From: Sulfurospirillum arsenophilum NBRC 109478
Lineage (GTDB): Bacteria; Campylobacterota; Campylobacteria; Campylobacterales; Sulfurospirillaceae
Length of the DNA: 64,000 nt
NCBI RefSeq assembly: GCF_000813345.1
Contig: NZ_BBQF01000002.1
Location: forward strand, 558,001 to 622,000
Direction of reading: 5' to 3'
Shown here: piece by piece, positions 40,933-49,751 of the stretch
How the letters are laid out: every line of letters begins with the position of its first letter
Position numbering within the stretch: the stretch's first letter is position 1
Program-made: the position numbers and the translations under genes
Notes under the pieces: model-generated
Databases searched by the model: none
Seen by the model: the letters and a program-made list of their open reading frames with translations, nothing else
Told to the model about the DNA's origin: nothing

Positions 40933-41789
40933 AGTCCCCGTTTACAGATAATATTGCCAAGCTGTGCTCCCACAGCTTTGGCTACCACATTGCACTTCAC
41001 TTTAAAGAGAAAGAAAATAGGTAGCCCTTTGGTTTCACCCAAACACTCATAATTTCCCATCCCTTTGGCGATGATGCACTCTGCTTTTTCAAAAATAGCA
41101 CGTGCATTTTCGTTCATGAATTCCATAGCAAGACCAGGTGTTGGCACGCCACTATCAACAATTATTGCTACTTCATCCATCCTTGAAGCTAATGCGTCTT
41201 TACATGTAAGATCATTAATAATAGGACGACCACGTACAAAATAATAAACTTCAATGTTTGGATAGAGCTCTTTAATAGTTTGAATATAGAGCTTATCAAA
41301 AATTTCTTCACCTGCATTATCCGCCAAATAAACCAATGTTTGAGTATGTGCTAATTGCTTCTCAAGCGCTTTAAAATCATCAATCGCAAAAGGAGTATGG
41401 TAAATCTTCTCTAGCTCTTCTTCGAGGTCATACAACATCACAGCGGCCAGATCAATTACATTGCCCGCCACAGCTGTTTTGGTCGCTTCAAAGAGTTTAT
41501 TCTGAGCATTTTGAATTTTGCTTTTGCAGAAAGGAAGAAAAGCTTTCGCTTTTTGCGATGAAGCTGTTTTAAACTCAGCGTAAAGATCATCGACATTTAA
41601 AAGCTCTGCCATAGCTTCATACAAAGGTGCGGCATTGTGAGGAGGTGTTTGGTTCATATCAAATGCTTTAATGTGCTGATGTGCTAAGAGATCAATCGCA
41701 TGAGCTTGTTCAGTATTTACATGTAAAAGTTCACAAACGCGTTTGGTTTGGTCATAAATACAAGTTAAACAGTGTTCGTGTAGTTTCAT
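40929..41789 (-). CDS. DUF89 (ARMT1-like) damage-control phosphatase-type protein
   Basis: A 286-residue DUF89 protein. The family motifs are MKLHEHCLTCIYDQ with CxxC, VYLADNAGEEIFDKL (the metal-binding Asp-Asn) near residue 150, AIIVDSGVPTPGL and IIAKGMGNYECLGE near residue 240. Some members are metal-dependent phosphatases that remove harmful sugar phosphates; the CxxC subgroup is also found in pantetheine phosphatases. The substrate is unknown here. Two palindrome sites lie at 41199 (one mismatch, read TCK) and 41716 (exact, read LHVN). Confidence 0.85.
   Translation of the reverse strand: MKLHEHCLTCIYDQTKRVCELLHVNTEQAHAIDLLAHQHIKAFDMNQTPPHNAAPLYEAMAELLNVDDLYAEFKTASSQKAKAFLPFCKSKIQNAQNKLFEATKTAVAGNVIDLAAVMLYDLEEELEKIYHTPFAIDDFKALEKQLAHTQTLVYLADNAGEEIFDKLYIQTIKELYPNIEVYYFVRGRPIINDLTCKDALASRMDEVAIIVDSGVPTPGLAMEFMNENARAIFEKAECIIAKGMGNYECLGETKGLPIFFLFKVKCNVVAKAVGAQLGNIICKRGL
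41199..41210. repeat. Palindrome site 20 (one mismatch)
   Basis: TTTACATGTAAG inside the DUF89 gene, read LTCK. Confidence 0.9.
41716..41727. repeat. Palindrome site 21 (exact)
   Basis: TTTACATGTAAA inside the DUF89 gene, read LHVN. Confidence 0.95.
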
Positions 41790-41831
41790 GAGGTTCTTTT
41801 AAAATGTTTTGGAAGAGGAGAAAAGCGGAAA

Positions 41832-41858
41832 GGCAGTAACACGATCGATGCTACTGCC
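41832..41858 (-). terminator. Hairpin terminator of the rpsP-rplS operon
   Basis: 7-bp stem GGCAGTA / TACTGCC with a 13-base loop, a few bases after the rplS stop; on the minus strand TTTCCGCTTTT follows. 41790-41831 holds nothing else. Confidence 0.6.
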
Positions 41859-41867
41859 CAAAAAGTA

Positions 41868-42224
41868 TTATTTTCTAAGTTCTCTAATTTTTGCAGCTTT
41901 ACCACGTCTATCTCTAAGATAGAAGAGTTTTGCACGACGTACAACACCACGTCTAAGAACAACGATCTCATCAATGCTGTCAGAATAGATTGGGAAGATT
42001 CTCTCTACACCAACACTGTTTGCACCGATTTTTCTTACCATAAAGGTTTCGCCTGTGCCCGTACCACGTCTTGCAATACAGATACCCTCAAAATTTTGAA
42101 CACGTTGTTTATCGCCTTCAACAATTTTTACAGCAACTCTAAGTGTGTCACCTGCTCTAAAAGCTGGAACATTTTTCTCAGCAATTTGTCCTGCTTCAAA
42201 AGCTTCAATAAATTTATTTCTCAT
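41868..42224 (-). CDS. rplS: 50S ribosomal protein L19
   Basis: A 118-residue large-subunit protein. [41 protein letters not shown] and [22 protein letters not shown] are the L19 core and the basic C-terminus [15 protein letters not shown] ends it. Start ATG 42224; TTG 42227 is unlikely. Last gene of the rpsP-khpA-rimM-trmD-rplS operon, the standard order. Confidence 0.97.
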   Translation of the reverse strand: MRNKFIEAFEAGQIAEKNVPAFRAGDTLRVAVKIVEGDKQRVQNFEGICIARRGTGTGETFMVRKIGANSVGVERIFPIYSDSIDEIVVLRRGVVRRAKLFYLRDRRGKAAKIRELRK

Positions 42225-42249
42225 CAATTATCCTTTTTGTTCATTCATT

Positions 42250-42942
42250 CTAATGCTTCACGCTAAAGCGAGAAAACAGATCTGGTCTGAAATATTGTGT
42301 CTTAGATTCAGACATTTTATTTTTTAAGCTTGTGATTTTAGCGTGGTTTCCCTTTAAAAACTCTGAGGGCACGGATTTATTTTCGTAAACTGGCGGCTTT
42401 GAGAAACACGGTGCCTCTAAAAGTGGGCTCTCAAAACTCTCCATACTTAAAGAGTCCTCGTTTCCAAGAACACCTTTAATGTTACGACTAATCGCATCAC
42501 TCATCACAAGACTCGGAAGTTCGCCACCCGTTAAAACATAATCACCTATGCAAAAAAGCTCATCGGCAAATGTTTCGATAACTCTCTCATCAATTCCCTC
42601 ATAACGACCACTTACAAAAACCACATGTTTCTTGAGAGCCAAACGTTTGGCATCATTTTGCGTAAACAGTTTTCCAGACGGTGTCGGGAAAATGATATAC
42701 GCCTCAGGAGATTCTTGTTTGATCTGACGCAAAAGATCAAATAAGGGTTGAGGAAAAAGTACAAGCCCTGCTCCGCCACTGGCTTGGTAGTCATCCACTT
42801 TACCATGTTTGTTGTTTGTATAATCACGAGGATTAGAAAAATCAACACTCAAAAGCTCTTTTGCAATGGCACGTTTCAAGATTGAGTCTTCAAAATAAGA
42901 AGCAATCAAGTTTTCAAAAAGCGTTACATAGGTAAAACGCAT
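42250..42942 (-). CDS. trmD: tRNA (guanine(37)-N1)-methyltransferase
   Basis: SPOUT enzyme methylating G37 next to the anticodon, 230 residues. KHGKVDDYQASGGAGLVLFPQ, the knot sequence VFVSGRYEGIDERVIETF, and IGDYVLTGGELPSLVMSDAI are complete. ATG 42942 shares a base with the rimM TAA. Confidence 0.97.
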   Translation of the reverse strand: MRFTYVTLFENLIASYFEDSILKRAIAKELLSVDFSNPRDYTNNKHGKVDDYQASGGAGLVLFPQPLFDLLRQIKQESPEAYIIFPTPSGKLFTQNDAKRLALKKHVVFVSGRYEGIDERVIETFADELFCIGDYVLTGGELPSLVMSDAISRNIKGVLGNEDSLSMESFESPLLEAPCFSKPPVYENKSVPSEFLKGNHAKITSLKNKMSESKTQYFRPDLFSRFSVKH

Positions 42943-43481
42943 TAGGAGTTCTCCAGAATTCCTAAACCGTCTTTGCTTAGTACCTCTTTTTTTGTCTTAT
43001 CAAACATCACAATATAACGATCAATGTACGGCAAATAAAAAGATTTTGCAAACCCTTTTTTCACCAATACCTCATCAGTTTTAATAACCAAATAGTCCGT
43101 AACGGCAATACGTTCTATCTCATCTACAACACCCAAAAGTGTTCCATCTTCATCCATAACACGTGCGTCAATTAAATCAAACCAAAAGAATTCACCCTCT
43201 TTAAGAGCACATTCATTGATTGAATTTTCCTGTGTTGTGAGTAAAAAAGTATTCACAAGCTTTGCAGCTGCTTCTCTACTTTGATACCCAACAAAAGAGA
43301 TAAGCCCACGTGCTTGATTAAACGAAAAGACTTCCAGTTCTTCACCTTTTTGGGTTTTAAACGTTTTGCCTTTTTTAAACTGTTCGGGGAAATCACATTG
43401 AAGGTGAAGTTTTAACTCACCTTTTAAGCCCACGAGTCGCCCGATTTGAGCGACTTCAATGAGAGAAGATTGATTATTCAT
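42942..43481 (-). CDS. rimM: Ribosome maturation factor RimM
   Basis: A 179-residue 30S assembly factor that binds S19. VAQIGRLVGLKGELKLHLQC at the N-terminus, YQSREAAAKLVNTFLLTTQ, and FFWFDLIDARVMDEDGTLLG and YLPYIDRYIVMFD in the C-terminal PRC barrel. Overlaps khpA by 8 bases. Confidence 0.96.
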   Translation of the reverse strand: MNNQSSLIEVAQIGRLVGLKGELKLHLQCDFPEQFKKGKTFKTQKGEELEVFSFNQARGLISFVGYQSREAAAKLVNTFLLTTQENSINECALKEGEFFWFDLIDARVMDEDGTLLGVVDEIERIAVTDYLVIKTDEVLVKKGFAKSFYLPYIDRYIVMFDKTKKEVLSKDGLGILENS

Positions 43482-43719
43482 CGTTAGCTTTGACAGTCAC
43501 TCTGTAAGATATGCCGTCTTTGGCTTTACATCCAGAGATAAGCGTCTTGAGTGAATTGATCATTTTGCCATCTTTACCAATCAACTTACCGGTATCAATT
43601 TTATCTGCATAGATGACAACTTCGCAAAATGTTCCATCAACATCGCTTCGCTCAACGCGTACACCTGCTGGATTGTCTACCAAAAGTTTGGCAAACTCTT
43701 CGAGAAATTTGTCAATCAT
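43474..43719 (-). CDS. khpA: KhpA-type RNA-binding KH protein
   Basis: An 81-residue KH-domain protein: the GxxG loop is GKLIGKDGKMINSLKTLISG. Placed between rpsP and rimM as in many bacteria. KhpA proteins bind small RNAs and structured RNA and can pair with KhpB. No other domain. Confidence 0.93.
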   Translation of the reverse strand: MIDKFLEEFAKLLVDNPAGVRVERSDVDGTFCEVVIYADKIDTGKLIGKDGKMINSLKTLISGCKAKDGISYRVTVKANDE

Positions 43720-43721
43720 GA

Positions 43722-43952
43722 TTATTTACCTGTGATTTTAGCAACCCTGTCACTCATCTTAGCGCCAACACTTTTCCAGTACGCAAGTCTCTCAGCATCA
43801 AATTTGATTGTTTGAGGATTGCTCAGTGGGTTATAATAACCGATAGTCTCGATTGATCCACCATCACGTTTTTTTCTGCTGTCTGTTACGACGATTCTGT
43901 AAAAAGGTGCTTTATTTCTACCCATTCTTGTTAATCTTACAACTGTTGCCAT
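43722..43952 (-). CDS. rpsP: 30S ribosomal protein S16
   Basis: A 76-residue small-subunit protein. [20 protein letters not shown] and [20 protein letters not shown] are diagnostic. First gene of the rpsP-rplS operon, preceded by TAAGGAG and by the intergenic region that holds two palindrome copies. Confidence 0.97.
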   Translation of the reverse strand: MATVVRLTRMGRNKAPFYRIVVTDSRKKRDGGSIETIGYYNPLSNPQTIKFDAERLAYWKSVGAKMSDRVAKITGK

Positions 43953-43987
43953 TTTTATGGTCTCCTTAAATTTTTTTACGACTTAGA

Positions 43988-44012
43988 TTTACATGTAAAG
44001 CTTACATGTAGA
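43988..44012. repeat. Tandem palindrome: one exact and one degenerate TTTACATGTAAA copy
   Basis: TTTACATGTAAA is exact at 43988-43999; a degenerate copy (9 of 12) starts one base later at 44001-44012. Both lie in the ffh-rpsP gap (43953-44028). Together with GATTTA and TAAATC at the flanks they could fold into a longer stem. Confidence 0.8.
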
Positions 44013-44022
44013 TATAAATCGT

Positions 44023-44042
44023 CACACCTTAACGAAGGTGTG
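44023..44042 (-). terminator. Hairpin at the ffh stop
   Basis: 8-bp perfect stem CACACCTT / AAGGTGTG with loop AACG; the ffh TAA sits within it. On the minus strand ACGATTTAT follows without a clear T run, so it may instead be a processing or stability hairpin. Confidence 0.5.
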
Positions 44043-45369
44043 CGTGTTTACTTTGTGAAAGCATATTTTGAAGATCTTGCATTCCCTTTTTACCAGAGAA
44101 CTTTTTAGCCATCTTCGCAGCATTTCCAAACTGCTTTAAGAAACGATTGACTTCCACTTGTGAAAGTCCTGAGCCTTCTGCAATTCTTCTTTTTCGACTG
44201 TTATTGAGTAATTCTGGATCTTCACGCTCTTTTTTTGTCATTGAGCCTATCATCGCTTTAATACGTTTCATCTCAACGGAATTTTCCATATCAACATCTT
44301 GAAGCTTGCCTGCCATTTGAGAAAGTCCAGGGATCATCCCGATTAATGACTTCATACTACCAAGCTTTTTCATCTGCTCCATCTGCTCTAAAAAGTCGTT
44401 GAAGTTAAATTCACCTTTTTTAATCTTTTTAGTCAGTGCCTTTGCTTGCTTCTCATCGATAATAGCACTCGTTTTTTCAGCCAAGGTTTCAAGATCACCC
44501 TCGCCCATCAAACGACTCACAATACGATCAGGAATAAAGTGCTCTAAATCCGCAACTTTTTCACCTACACCGATAAATCGAAGTGGTACATTGGTCTGCT
44601 CAGCAATACCAAGTGCTACGCCACCTTTACCATCACCATCAAATTTACTTAAAATGACACCACTGAGCGTAATCTTCTCATGGAAAGTCACCGCACTTTT
44701 AACAGCATCTTGTCCCGTCATGGAATCTGCAACGTAAAAGATTTCATCAGGAGTGACTTCTTTTTTAATTGCTTCGAGTTGTTCCATAAGTTCAACATCA
44801 ATGGCTAAACGACCTGCGGTATCGATTAAAACGACATCATACAAGCCTTCTTTGGCTTTTTTCATCGCATTTTTAGCGATAGCTACGGGATTTGCACTTG
44901 TATCTTCCGAGTAAAGATCAATCTCATTTGCTGAACAAAGCTGACGTAATTGCTCAACTGCAGCTAAACGCTGAAGGTCACACGCAACGACTAAAACTTT
45001 TTTTTGTTTGAGTTTAAGATAATTTGCTAATTTTACCGTTGTGGTTGTTTTACCACTTCCTTGTAAACCTACCATTAAAACCGTTGTAGGTGGCTTGGAA
45101 GCAAAAACGAACCCTTGCGATCCTGGTACAGTTAAGATTGCGGTTAAATTTGTTTTTAAAGAGCGTAAAAAATTGACTTGGCCAATTCCTTGTGCTTTTG
45201 TTTCGACTTCTACTTGACGCAATAAATCACGTACGATTTTATGGTGAACATCTGCTTTGAGAAGCGCTTTTTTAAGATTTTCTAGAGCACTTTTTAAAGA
45301 CTTTTCATCATCACTGAAACGTATTTTATTGATGGCTGAACGAAACGAATCGGTTAAAACCTCAAACAC
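44029..45369 (-). CDS. ffh: Signal recognition particle protein Ffh
   Basis: The 54-kDa SRP GTPase, 446 residues, targeting nascent membrane proteins. N domain helices, then G1 in VGLQGSGKTTTTVKLANYL, DTAGRLAIDVELM (G3), SKFDGDGKGG (G4) and a methionine-rich M domain (MEQMKKLGSMKSLIGMIPGL, MKRIKAMIGSM, SGLSQVEVNRFLKQFGNAAKM). ATG with AAGGAT upstream. No SRP RNA gene was recognised in the 173-base gap upstream (45370-45542), which holds only AT-rich sequence and a small hairpin. Confidence 0.97.
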   Translation of the reverse strand: MFEVLTDSFRSAINKIRFSDDEKSLKSALENLKKALLKADVHHKIVRDLLRQVEVETKAQGIGQVNFLRSLKTNLTAILTVPGSQGFVFASKPPTTVLMVGLQGSGKTTTTVKLANYLKLKQKKVLVVACDLQRLAAVEQLRQLCSANEIDLYSEDTSANPVAIAKNAMKKAKEGLYDVVLIDTAGRLAIDVELMEQLEAIKKEVTPDEIFYVADSMTGQDAVKSAVTFHEKITLSGVILSKFDGDGKGGVALGIAEQTNVPLRFIGVGEKVADLEHFIPDRIVSRLMGEGDLETLAEKTSAIIDEKQAKALTKKIKKGEFNFNDFLEQMEQMKKLGSMKSLIGMIPGLSQMAGKLQDVDMENSVEMKRIKAMIGSMTKKEREDPELLNNSRKRRIAEGSGLSQVEVNRFLKQFGNAAKMAKKFSGKKGMQDLQNMLSQSKHAHLR

Positions 45370-45501
45370 AAACTATCCTTTTAAATCTATTCACATCTAC
45401 CTGCTTTTGGCAAAGGAATGCAATTTTACAAAATAAATACTTTAAACTAAATTAAACCTTAAAATATATTAACCATTTCAGAACTTAAAATTAACTATAA
45501 A

Positions 45502-45516
45502 GCCCTATTATTGGGC
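45502..45516 (-). terminator. Small hairpin after the pseudouridine synthase gene
   Basis: 4-bp stem GCCC / GGGC (loop TATTATT) followed on the minus strand by TTTAT, about 27 bases beyond the stop at 45543. Weak. Confidence 0.35.
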
Positions 45517-45542
45517 ATTACATCTGATACAAACTTTTGTTA

Positions 45543-46271
45543 TCAAAGACTAAATTTAATAAAATCTTCAGGTTCTTTTGTTTGAAAAATGTAGCCTAAC
45601 AACATGATTTTAGAAGCATGTAACATCAAACGCTTATGAGGACGTCCGCCGTATTCGGTATCTCCTAAGATAGAAGCGCCAATGCTTTTAAGGTGCACCC
45701 TAATTTGATGTGTTCTACCTGTCTCGATGCGTACTTTGATTTTTGAACGTTTTCCCTCAATCATCAAAGGCTCAATATGACTGATGGCTTCTTTACCATC
45801 GGAGCTGATCTTACTGTAAGCCGTATTACCTTTTTTAATCGTCATGATAGGAGCATTGATTTCGAGGGGCTCAACGATTTTAGATTCAACGATAGCAAGA
45901 TACTCTTTTTGAACTTCGCGTTTTTTAAAAGCAATAACCGCTTTTTTGCGAAACTCATCATCTTTAGTTAAGAGTAAAACACCACTTGTTTCACGATCTA
46001 ACCTGTGCAAAAGAGGTAATTTTTTTATCTCCGCAATCTCTTCGGAAGTCATAAAGGCTGGTTTATCCACTGCCATAATGAATTCGTCTTCAAAAATAAC
46101 TTTGATAGGTGCAATTTTTTCAACTTTAAATTTGGTGGTTTCGCTAAGTTCACCACGTGCCACGCTTACTTTTTTGCCCGCAGAATAGACAACGCCACGA
46201 TCAATCAAATCTTTAGCTGCTCGATTTGAGATTCCCTCTTGAAGGGCTAATAATTTATATGCTTTTTCCAT
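45543..46271 (-). CDS. RluA-family pseudouridine synthase with S4-like N-terminus
   Basis: A 242-residue enzyme of the RluA/RluC/RluD group acting on 23S rRNA or tRNA. An S4-like N-terminal part (residues 1-45, NRAAKDLIDRGVVYSAGKKV) precedes the catalytic domain; LLHRLDRETSGVLLLTKDD carries the catalytic aspartate near residue 92, and TGRTHQIRVHLKSIGASILG is the second signature. The target base cannot be read from the sequence. Two bases from waaA. Confidence 0.92.
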   Translation of the reverse strand: MEKAYKLLALQEGISNRAAKDLIDRGVVYSAGKKVSVARGELSETTKFKVEKIAPIKVIFEDEFIMAVDKPAFMTSEEIAEIKKLPLLHRLDRETSGVLLLTKDDEFRKKAVIAFKKREVQKEYLAIVESKIVEPLEINAPIMTIKKGNTAYSKISSDGKEAISHIEPLMIEGKRSKIKVRIETGRTHQIRVHLKSIGASILGDTEYGGRPHKRLMLHASKIMLLGYIFQTKEPEDFIKFSL

Positions 46272-46272
46272 T

Positions 46273-47424
46273 TTAACTTCCTAATATTTGCTCTAGTAGT
46301 GGCGCAATGTCACTACGGTGAGAGATAGTACTTTTTGGATAATCCTCAATACTATCAAAAACGTTTTTTAAATTTTCAACTTTACATGTAATGATATTTT
46401 CCACCGCTTCAAAAAGTACTTTTTGATTGAAAATAAATTCACCACTTATAATTTTAACCCCAAAATAAGCTGGTTCTAACGGGTTATGCCCACCGATACC
46501 ATCCACAAAGGAGCCACCCAAAATCACCACATCGGCAATAGCGTAAAGGTTGATGAGCTCCCCCATTTTATCGCACAAAATAATATCAGAATCTAACCTA
46601 GAGTCTTGCGATAACCGAGTATATGTTTTGCCCTCATCAAGCGCATACTCCCTTAAGAGCTGATCGACTTTTGCAAAACGCTCTGGATGTCTTGGTACGA
46701 CAATGAGCTGATCGTTTGAGCGTAATGTCAAACGTGATAAAATCAATGCTTCTTCTTGCTCATGCGTACTCGCCATAACGATCACTCTTTTATCCATCGC
46801 TTTAGGATAAACATGGGTCACTTCATACGCGCTAAATGCTTTAATGTTGCCACTCACATGAACCGCTTTTGCACCCAAACTTTTAAGTCGCTGCTCATCT
46901 TCAATGCTTTGGGCAAATACAAGGTCAATGTGCTTAAATATCCAACGGTATAGCCAAGAAAAGCGTTGATAAGACGCATACGAGTTATCAGAAATACGAG
47001 CATTCAGTAAAACAGTTTTTATTTTCTTAGCTTTTGCAACGATAAAAAGAAGGGGCCAAAGCTCGGCTTCCATCACAATCAATACTTTTTGTTTTCGCAT
47101 CCAAAAAGGCAAAAAGATTTCAAAAGGCAGATAACGTACCTGCGCAGAAGAATGTTTAGACGCTTCTTTATATCCTGTTTGTGTGATAACACTGATACGA
47201 ACAGATGATGACTCAATTTTATCAATAAAAGGACTTAAAGAACGCACTTCACCAAAGGAGCATGCATGAAACCAAATACCACCTTCAGTAAAGCTAGGAT
47301 TATTATTCAAAAAAAAGCGTGCTGGAATAGAGTCATGATATTTGGGCTTAAAGCGAAGGTACATCAGATATGGCAACGCTGCAAGGTAAAGCAACGTTGC
47401 CAAAAAGTAGTAAAAAAAGCTCAA
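46273..47424 (-). CDS. waaA: 3-deoxy-D-manno-octulosonic acid (Kdo) transferase
   Basis: Glycosyltransferase adding Kdo to lipid A, 383 residues. An N-terminal membrane anchor (FYYFLATLLYLAALPYLMYL), IWFHACSFGEVRSLSP, VMEAELWPLLFIVAKAK, then KNAR-like VLLNARISDNSY and the C-terminal half with VASTHEQEEALIL, VPRHPERF and VVILGGSFVDGIGGHNPLEP are family features. Start is TTG 47424, two bases after the flgZ-like stop with AGGG upstream. Near palindrome at 46381 read TCK. Confidence 0.94.
   Translation of the reverse strand: MSFFYYFLATLLYLAALPYLMYLRFKPKYHDSIPARFFLNNNPSFTEGGIWFHACSFGEVRSLSPFIDKIESSSVRISVITQTGYKEASKHSSAQVRYLPFEIFLPFWMRKQKVLIVMEAELWPLLFIVAKAKKIKTVLLNARISDNSYASYQRFSWLYRWIFKHIDLVFAQSIEDEQRLKSLGAKAVHVSGNIKAFSAYEVTHVYPKAMDKRVIVMASTHEQEEALILSRLTLRSNDQLIVVPRHPERFAKVDQLLREYALDEGKTYTRLSQDSRLDSDIILCDKMGELINLYAIADVVILGGSFVDGIGGHNPLEPAYFGVKIISGEFIFNQKVLFEAVENIITCKVENLKNVFDSIEDYPKSTISHRSDIAPLLEQILGS
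46381..46392. repeat. Palindrome site 23 (one mismatch)
   Basis: TTTACATGTAAT inside waaA, read ITCK. Site 22 is the exact copy in the 43988-44012 tandem. Confidence 0.9.
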
Positions 47425-47426
47425 GC

Positions 47427-48149
47427 TTACGCCCTAGCTTCCTCTTCTATCTCTTTGTATAAGATACGACCACAATGTGGGCACGTAACGATATCATCTT
47501 GTTTTAAAACACTTGCATAGGTTTTGTCATTCATTCTCATAAAACAACCATAACATGCCTGTTTTTTTACAGGAACAACGGTTGTGTTCTCAGCCCATTT
47601 TCTAATTTTTTGGTAAAATGTCAAGATTTTTTGGCTCATCTGTAAAACAAGTTCATCTTTTGATTGGTAAACATTTTTGCGTTCTTCATCGATTTGTTGA
47701 ATCTGTGAATCAATAGATGCTTTGATCTCTTCAGCTTCTTTAACAGCCTCAGCAATTTTTTCTTGCAATCCTGCAATATTGGTTTGTTTAAGATCAATAA
47801 TTTTATCTAAACGGTTAATTTCATCATTGGCAAAATCACATTGTTCTTTTGAAATTTCTTCTTCAAGTTGAAGTGCTTTGATCTCTTTGGCTGTTTTAAC
47901 TAAAGAGCTTTTTTTAGCGATGTCTTTAAGCTTTGCTGAAAGTTCCGCTAGGTGTGATTCATTTTTTGATTTTTTGAGTTTTGCATCTGCGATATCCGCT
48001 TGGAAAGACTCTGCTTGGAGTTTTAAATCTCTCTCTTTATCTAAAGAAAGCTTCAACATTTTCTCAACTTTGGTAATACGTGGACCAAAATCGTCGATCT
48101 CTTTGTCTAACTTTGAAAGCTCAATTAACTGTTCTAAATACTTATTCAT
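47427..48149 (-). CDS. flgZ: C4-type zinc-ribbon coiled-coil protein, HP0958 (FlgZ)-like
   Basis: A 240-residue protein: almost entirely coiled coil (residues 1-190; e.g. KDIAKKSSLVKTAKEIKALQ) then a zinc ribbon with QACYGCFMRMN and VTCPHCGRILY (two CxxC). The H. pylori homologue HP0958 protects RpoN from proteolysis and binds flaA mRNA, so a role in the sigma-54 flagellar regulon is likely; transfer to this organism is inference. Sits between waaA and the Nif3-like gene, as in Campylobacter (Cj0706) and Helicobacter. Confidence 0.88.
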   Translation of the reverse strand: MNKYLEQLIELSKLDKEIDDFGPRITKVEKMLKLSLDKERDLKLQAESFQADIADAKLKKSKNESHLAELSAKLKDIAKKSSLVKTAKEIKALQLEEEISKEQCDFANDEINRLDKIIDLKQTNIAGLQEKIAEAVKEAEEIKASIDSQIQQIDEERKNVYQSKDELVLQMSQKILTFYQKIRKWAENTTVVPVKKQACYGCFMRMNDKTYASVLKQDDIVTCPHCGRILYKEIEEEARA

Positions 48150-48163
48150 ATCTTGTGTGTCCT

Positions 48164-48883
48164 CTATTTATACTCAAACGGATTTTTAGAATTTGACATT
48201 ATAGCCTTTAATGGCAAATTTTTCAAATAATTAGCCAAACACTCTGGAAAATAGCGCTCGGACTCAAAGTGCCCAATGTCAATTAATGAGAGATTATTTT
48301 CTTTTGCTTCCATTGCTTGGTGATACTTTAGGTCACCACTTAAGAAACAATCGGCATCAATTTTGGAGATGAGATCACCTCCTGAACCTGTGGTAATGGC
48401 ACAACGTCCAATCCATTCTTTCGCTCTCACTAAACGTAAATTTTCAATGCCTAAAATACGCTTTACATGTAACGCTAAATCATCAAAACTTTGATTCACA
48501 TCACAATAAGCCACAAATTCCTTGCTTTCACTCACCACAAAGCCCAGTTTGGAAGCTACATACGCATTGAGATGGGAGAGATCAAAGTTAGTATGCATGG
48601 CAATCAAACTAATCTTTTTTTGAACCATCGTTTGGATCAAATTGGAAGGGTATTTCGCAAAATTAAGCTGTTTTAGCCCACTAAAGATCAGAGGATGATG
48701 CGTTATAATCAGTGAGTTCTCAACCACTTCTTCTAAAAGCGCACTATCAACATCAAGACTAAGGTAGATTTGGGCTATCTCATCATCTCTGCTTCCGATC
48801 AATAGTCCACTATTATCCCAACTGGCTTGCGTGGAAAAAGGACTTAACGCATCTAAAAAATCGTAAATTTCGCCTAAGCGCAT
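48164..48883 (-). CDS. Nif3-like dinuclear metal centre protein
   Basis: A 239-residue Nif3/YbgI-type protein. SFSTQASWDNSGLLIG-like start (PFSTQASWDNSGLLIGSRDD), LIITHHPLIFSGLKQLNF with the histidines of the dinuclear metal site, MHTNFDLSH and the C-terminal LIDIGHFESERYFPE complete the site. Function is unsettled (GTP cyclohydrolase I type 2 in annotation). ATG 48883 overlaps the glyQ TGA. Near palindrome at 48462 read LHVK. Confidence 0.9.
   Translation of the reverse strand: MRLGEIYDFLDALSPFSTQASWDNSGLLIGSRDDEIAQIYLSLDVDSALLEEVVENSLIITHHPLIFSGLKQLNFAKYPSNLIQTMVQKKISLIAMHTNFDLSHLNAYVASKLGFVVSESKEFVAYCDVNQSFDDLALHVKRILGIENLRLVRAKEWIGRCAITTGSGGDLISKIDADCFLSGDLKYHQAMEAKENNLSLIDIGHFESERYFPECLANYLKNLPLKAIMSNSKNPFEYK
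48462..48473. repeat. Palindrome site 24 (one mismatch)
   Basis: TTTACATGTAAC inside the Nif3-like gene, read LHVK. Confidence 0.9.
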
Positions 48884-49740
48884 CAACCTACCACTTCTTT
48901 GTATTTAACCGCACACCCTTTGGCAAGTTCACGAATTTTAAGGATGTAGTTTTGACGTTGCGTGACCGAGATCGCTTTACGTGCATCAAGGACGTTAAAC
49001 GTATGCGAAGCCATCAAGCAATAATCATACGCAGGCAACGGTAAATTTTCCTCTAAACAACGCTTACATTCGACTTGTGCATTTTCAAAGTGTTCAAATA
49101 ACATAGCAACATTGGCGATTTCAAAATTGTATTTACTAAATTCATACTCACTTTGTTTGTGTACATCACCGTACGTTGTCACACCAAATTGGTTTTCGTT
49201 CCAGACAAGATCAAAGACGGACTCTTTCTCTTGCAAATACATGGCCAAGCGCTCAACACCGTACGTAATTTCAACAGAGACTGGGTTACAAGGGATGCCA
49301 CCAACTTGCTGGAAATAAGTAAACTGAGTCACTTCCATACCATCCAACCAGACTTCCCAACCAAGCCCCCATGCCCCAAGCGTAGGAGATTCCCAGTTGT
49401 CTTCGACAAAGCGGATGTCATGTTTTTTGATGTCAAGTCCAAGCATTTCAAGGCTTTTAAGGTAAAGCTCTTGAATGTTATCGGGACTTGGTTTGATGAG
49501 CACTTGAAACTGATAGTAACTTCCCAAACGGTTTGGATTTTCACCGTATCTTCCGTCCGTTGGTCTGCGACTTGGCGCGACATAAGCCGTTGCCCAAGGT
49601 TTGCTACTTAAGCTTCTTAAAAAGGTTGCATTGTGAAATGTACCAGCACCTGCAGGCATGTCATACGGCTGAACAATGGTACAGCCTTGATCTTGCCAAA
49701 AAGTTTGGAGGTTTAAAAGCATTTGACTAAAGGTTAACAC
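48883..49740 (-). CDS. glyQ: Glycyl-tRNA synthetase alpha subunit
   Basis: Class II synthetase alpha subunit, 285 residues. [61 protein letters not shown] and [20 protein letters not shown] are textbook. The start is GTG 49740; ATG 49722 would remove six residues. The beta subunit gene glyS is not adjacent, so it lies elsewhere. An exact intergenic palindrome begins 12 bases before the start. Confidence 0.96.
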   Translation of the reverse strand: MLTFSQMLLNLQTFWQDQGCTIVQPYDMPAGAGTFHNATFLRSLSSKPWATAYVAPSRRPTDGRYGENPNRLGSYYQFQVLIKPSPDNIQELYLKSLEMLGLDIKKHDIRFVEDNWESPTLGAWGLGWEVWLDGMEVTQFTYFQQVGGIPCNPVSVEITYGVERLAMYLQEKESVFDLVWNENQFGVTTYGDVHKQSEYEFSKYNFEIANVAMLFEHFENAQVECKRCLEENLPLPAYDYCLMASHTFNVLDARKAISVTQRQNYILKIRELAKGCAVKYKEVVG

Positions 49741-49751
49741 TATCTTTTCCT

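Noticed and set aside
43988..44012. Palindrome copies as a single regulator's operators (e.g. CRP/FNR- or TyrR-like)
   Set aside because: The sequence does not match CRP/FNR half-sites, TyrR uses an inverted TGTAAA-N6-TTTACA, and 26 of 30 sites lie inside genes.
45370..45542. 4.5S (SRP) RNA gene next to ffh
   Set aside because: The gap has no long stem with the GGAA tetraloop signature, only AT-rich sequence and a 4-bp hairpin.
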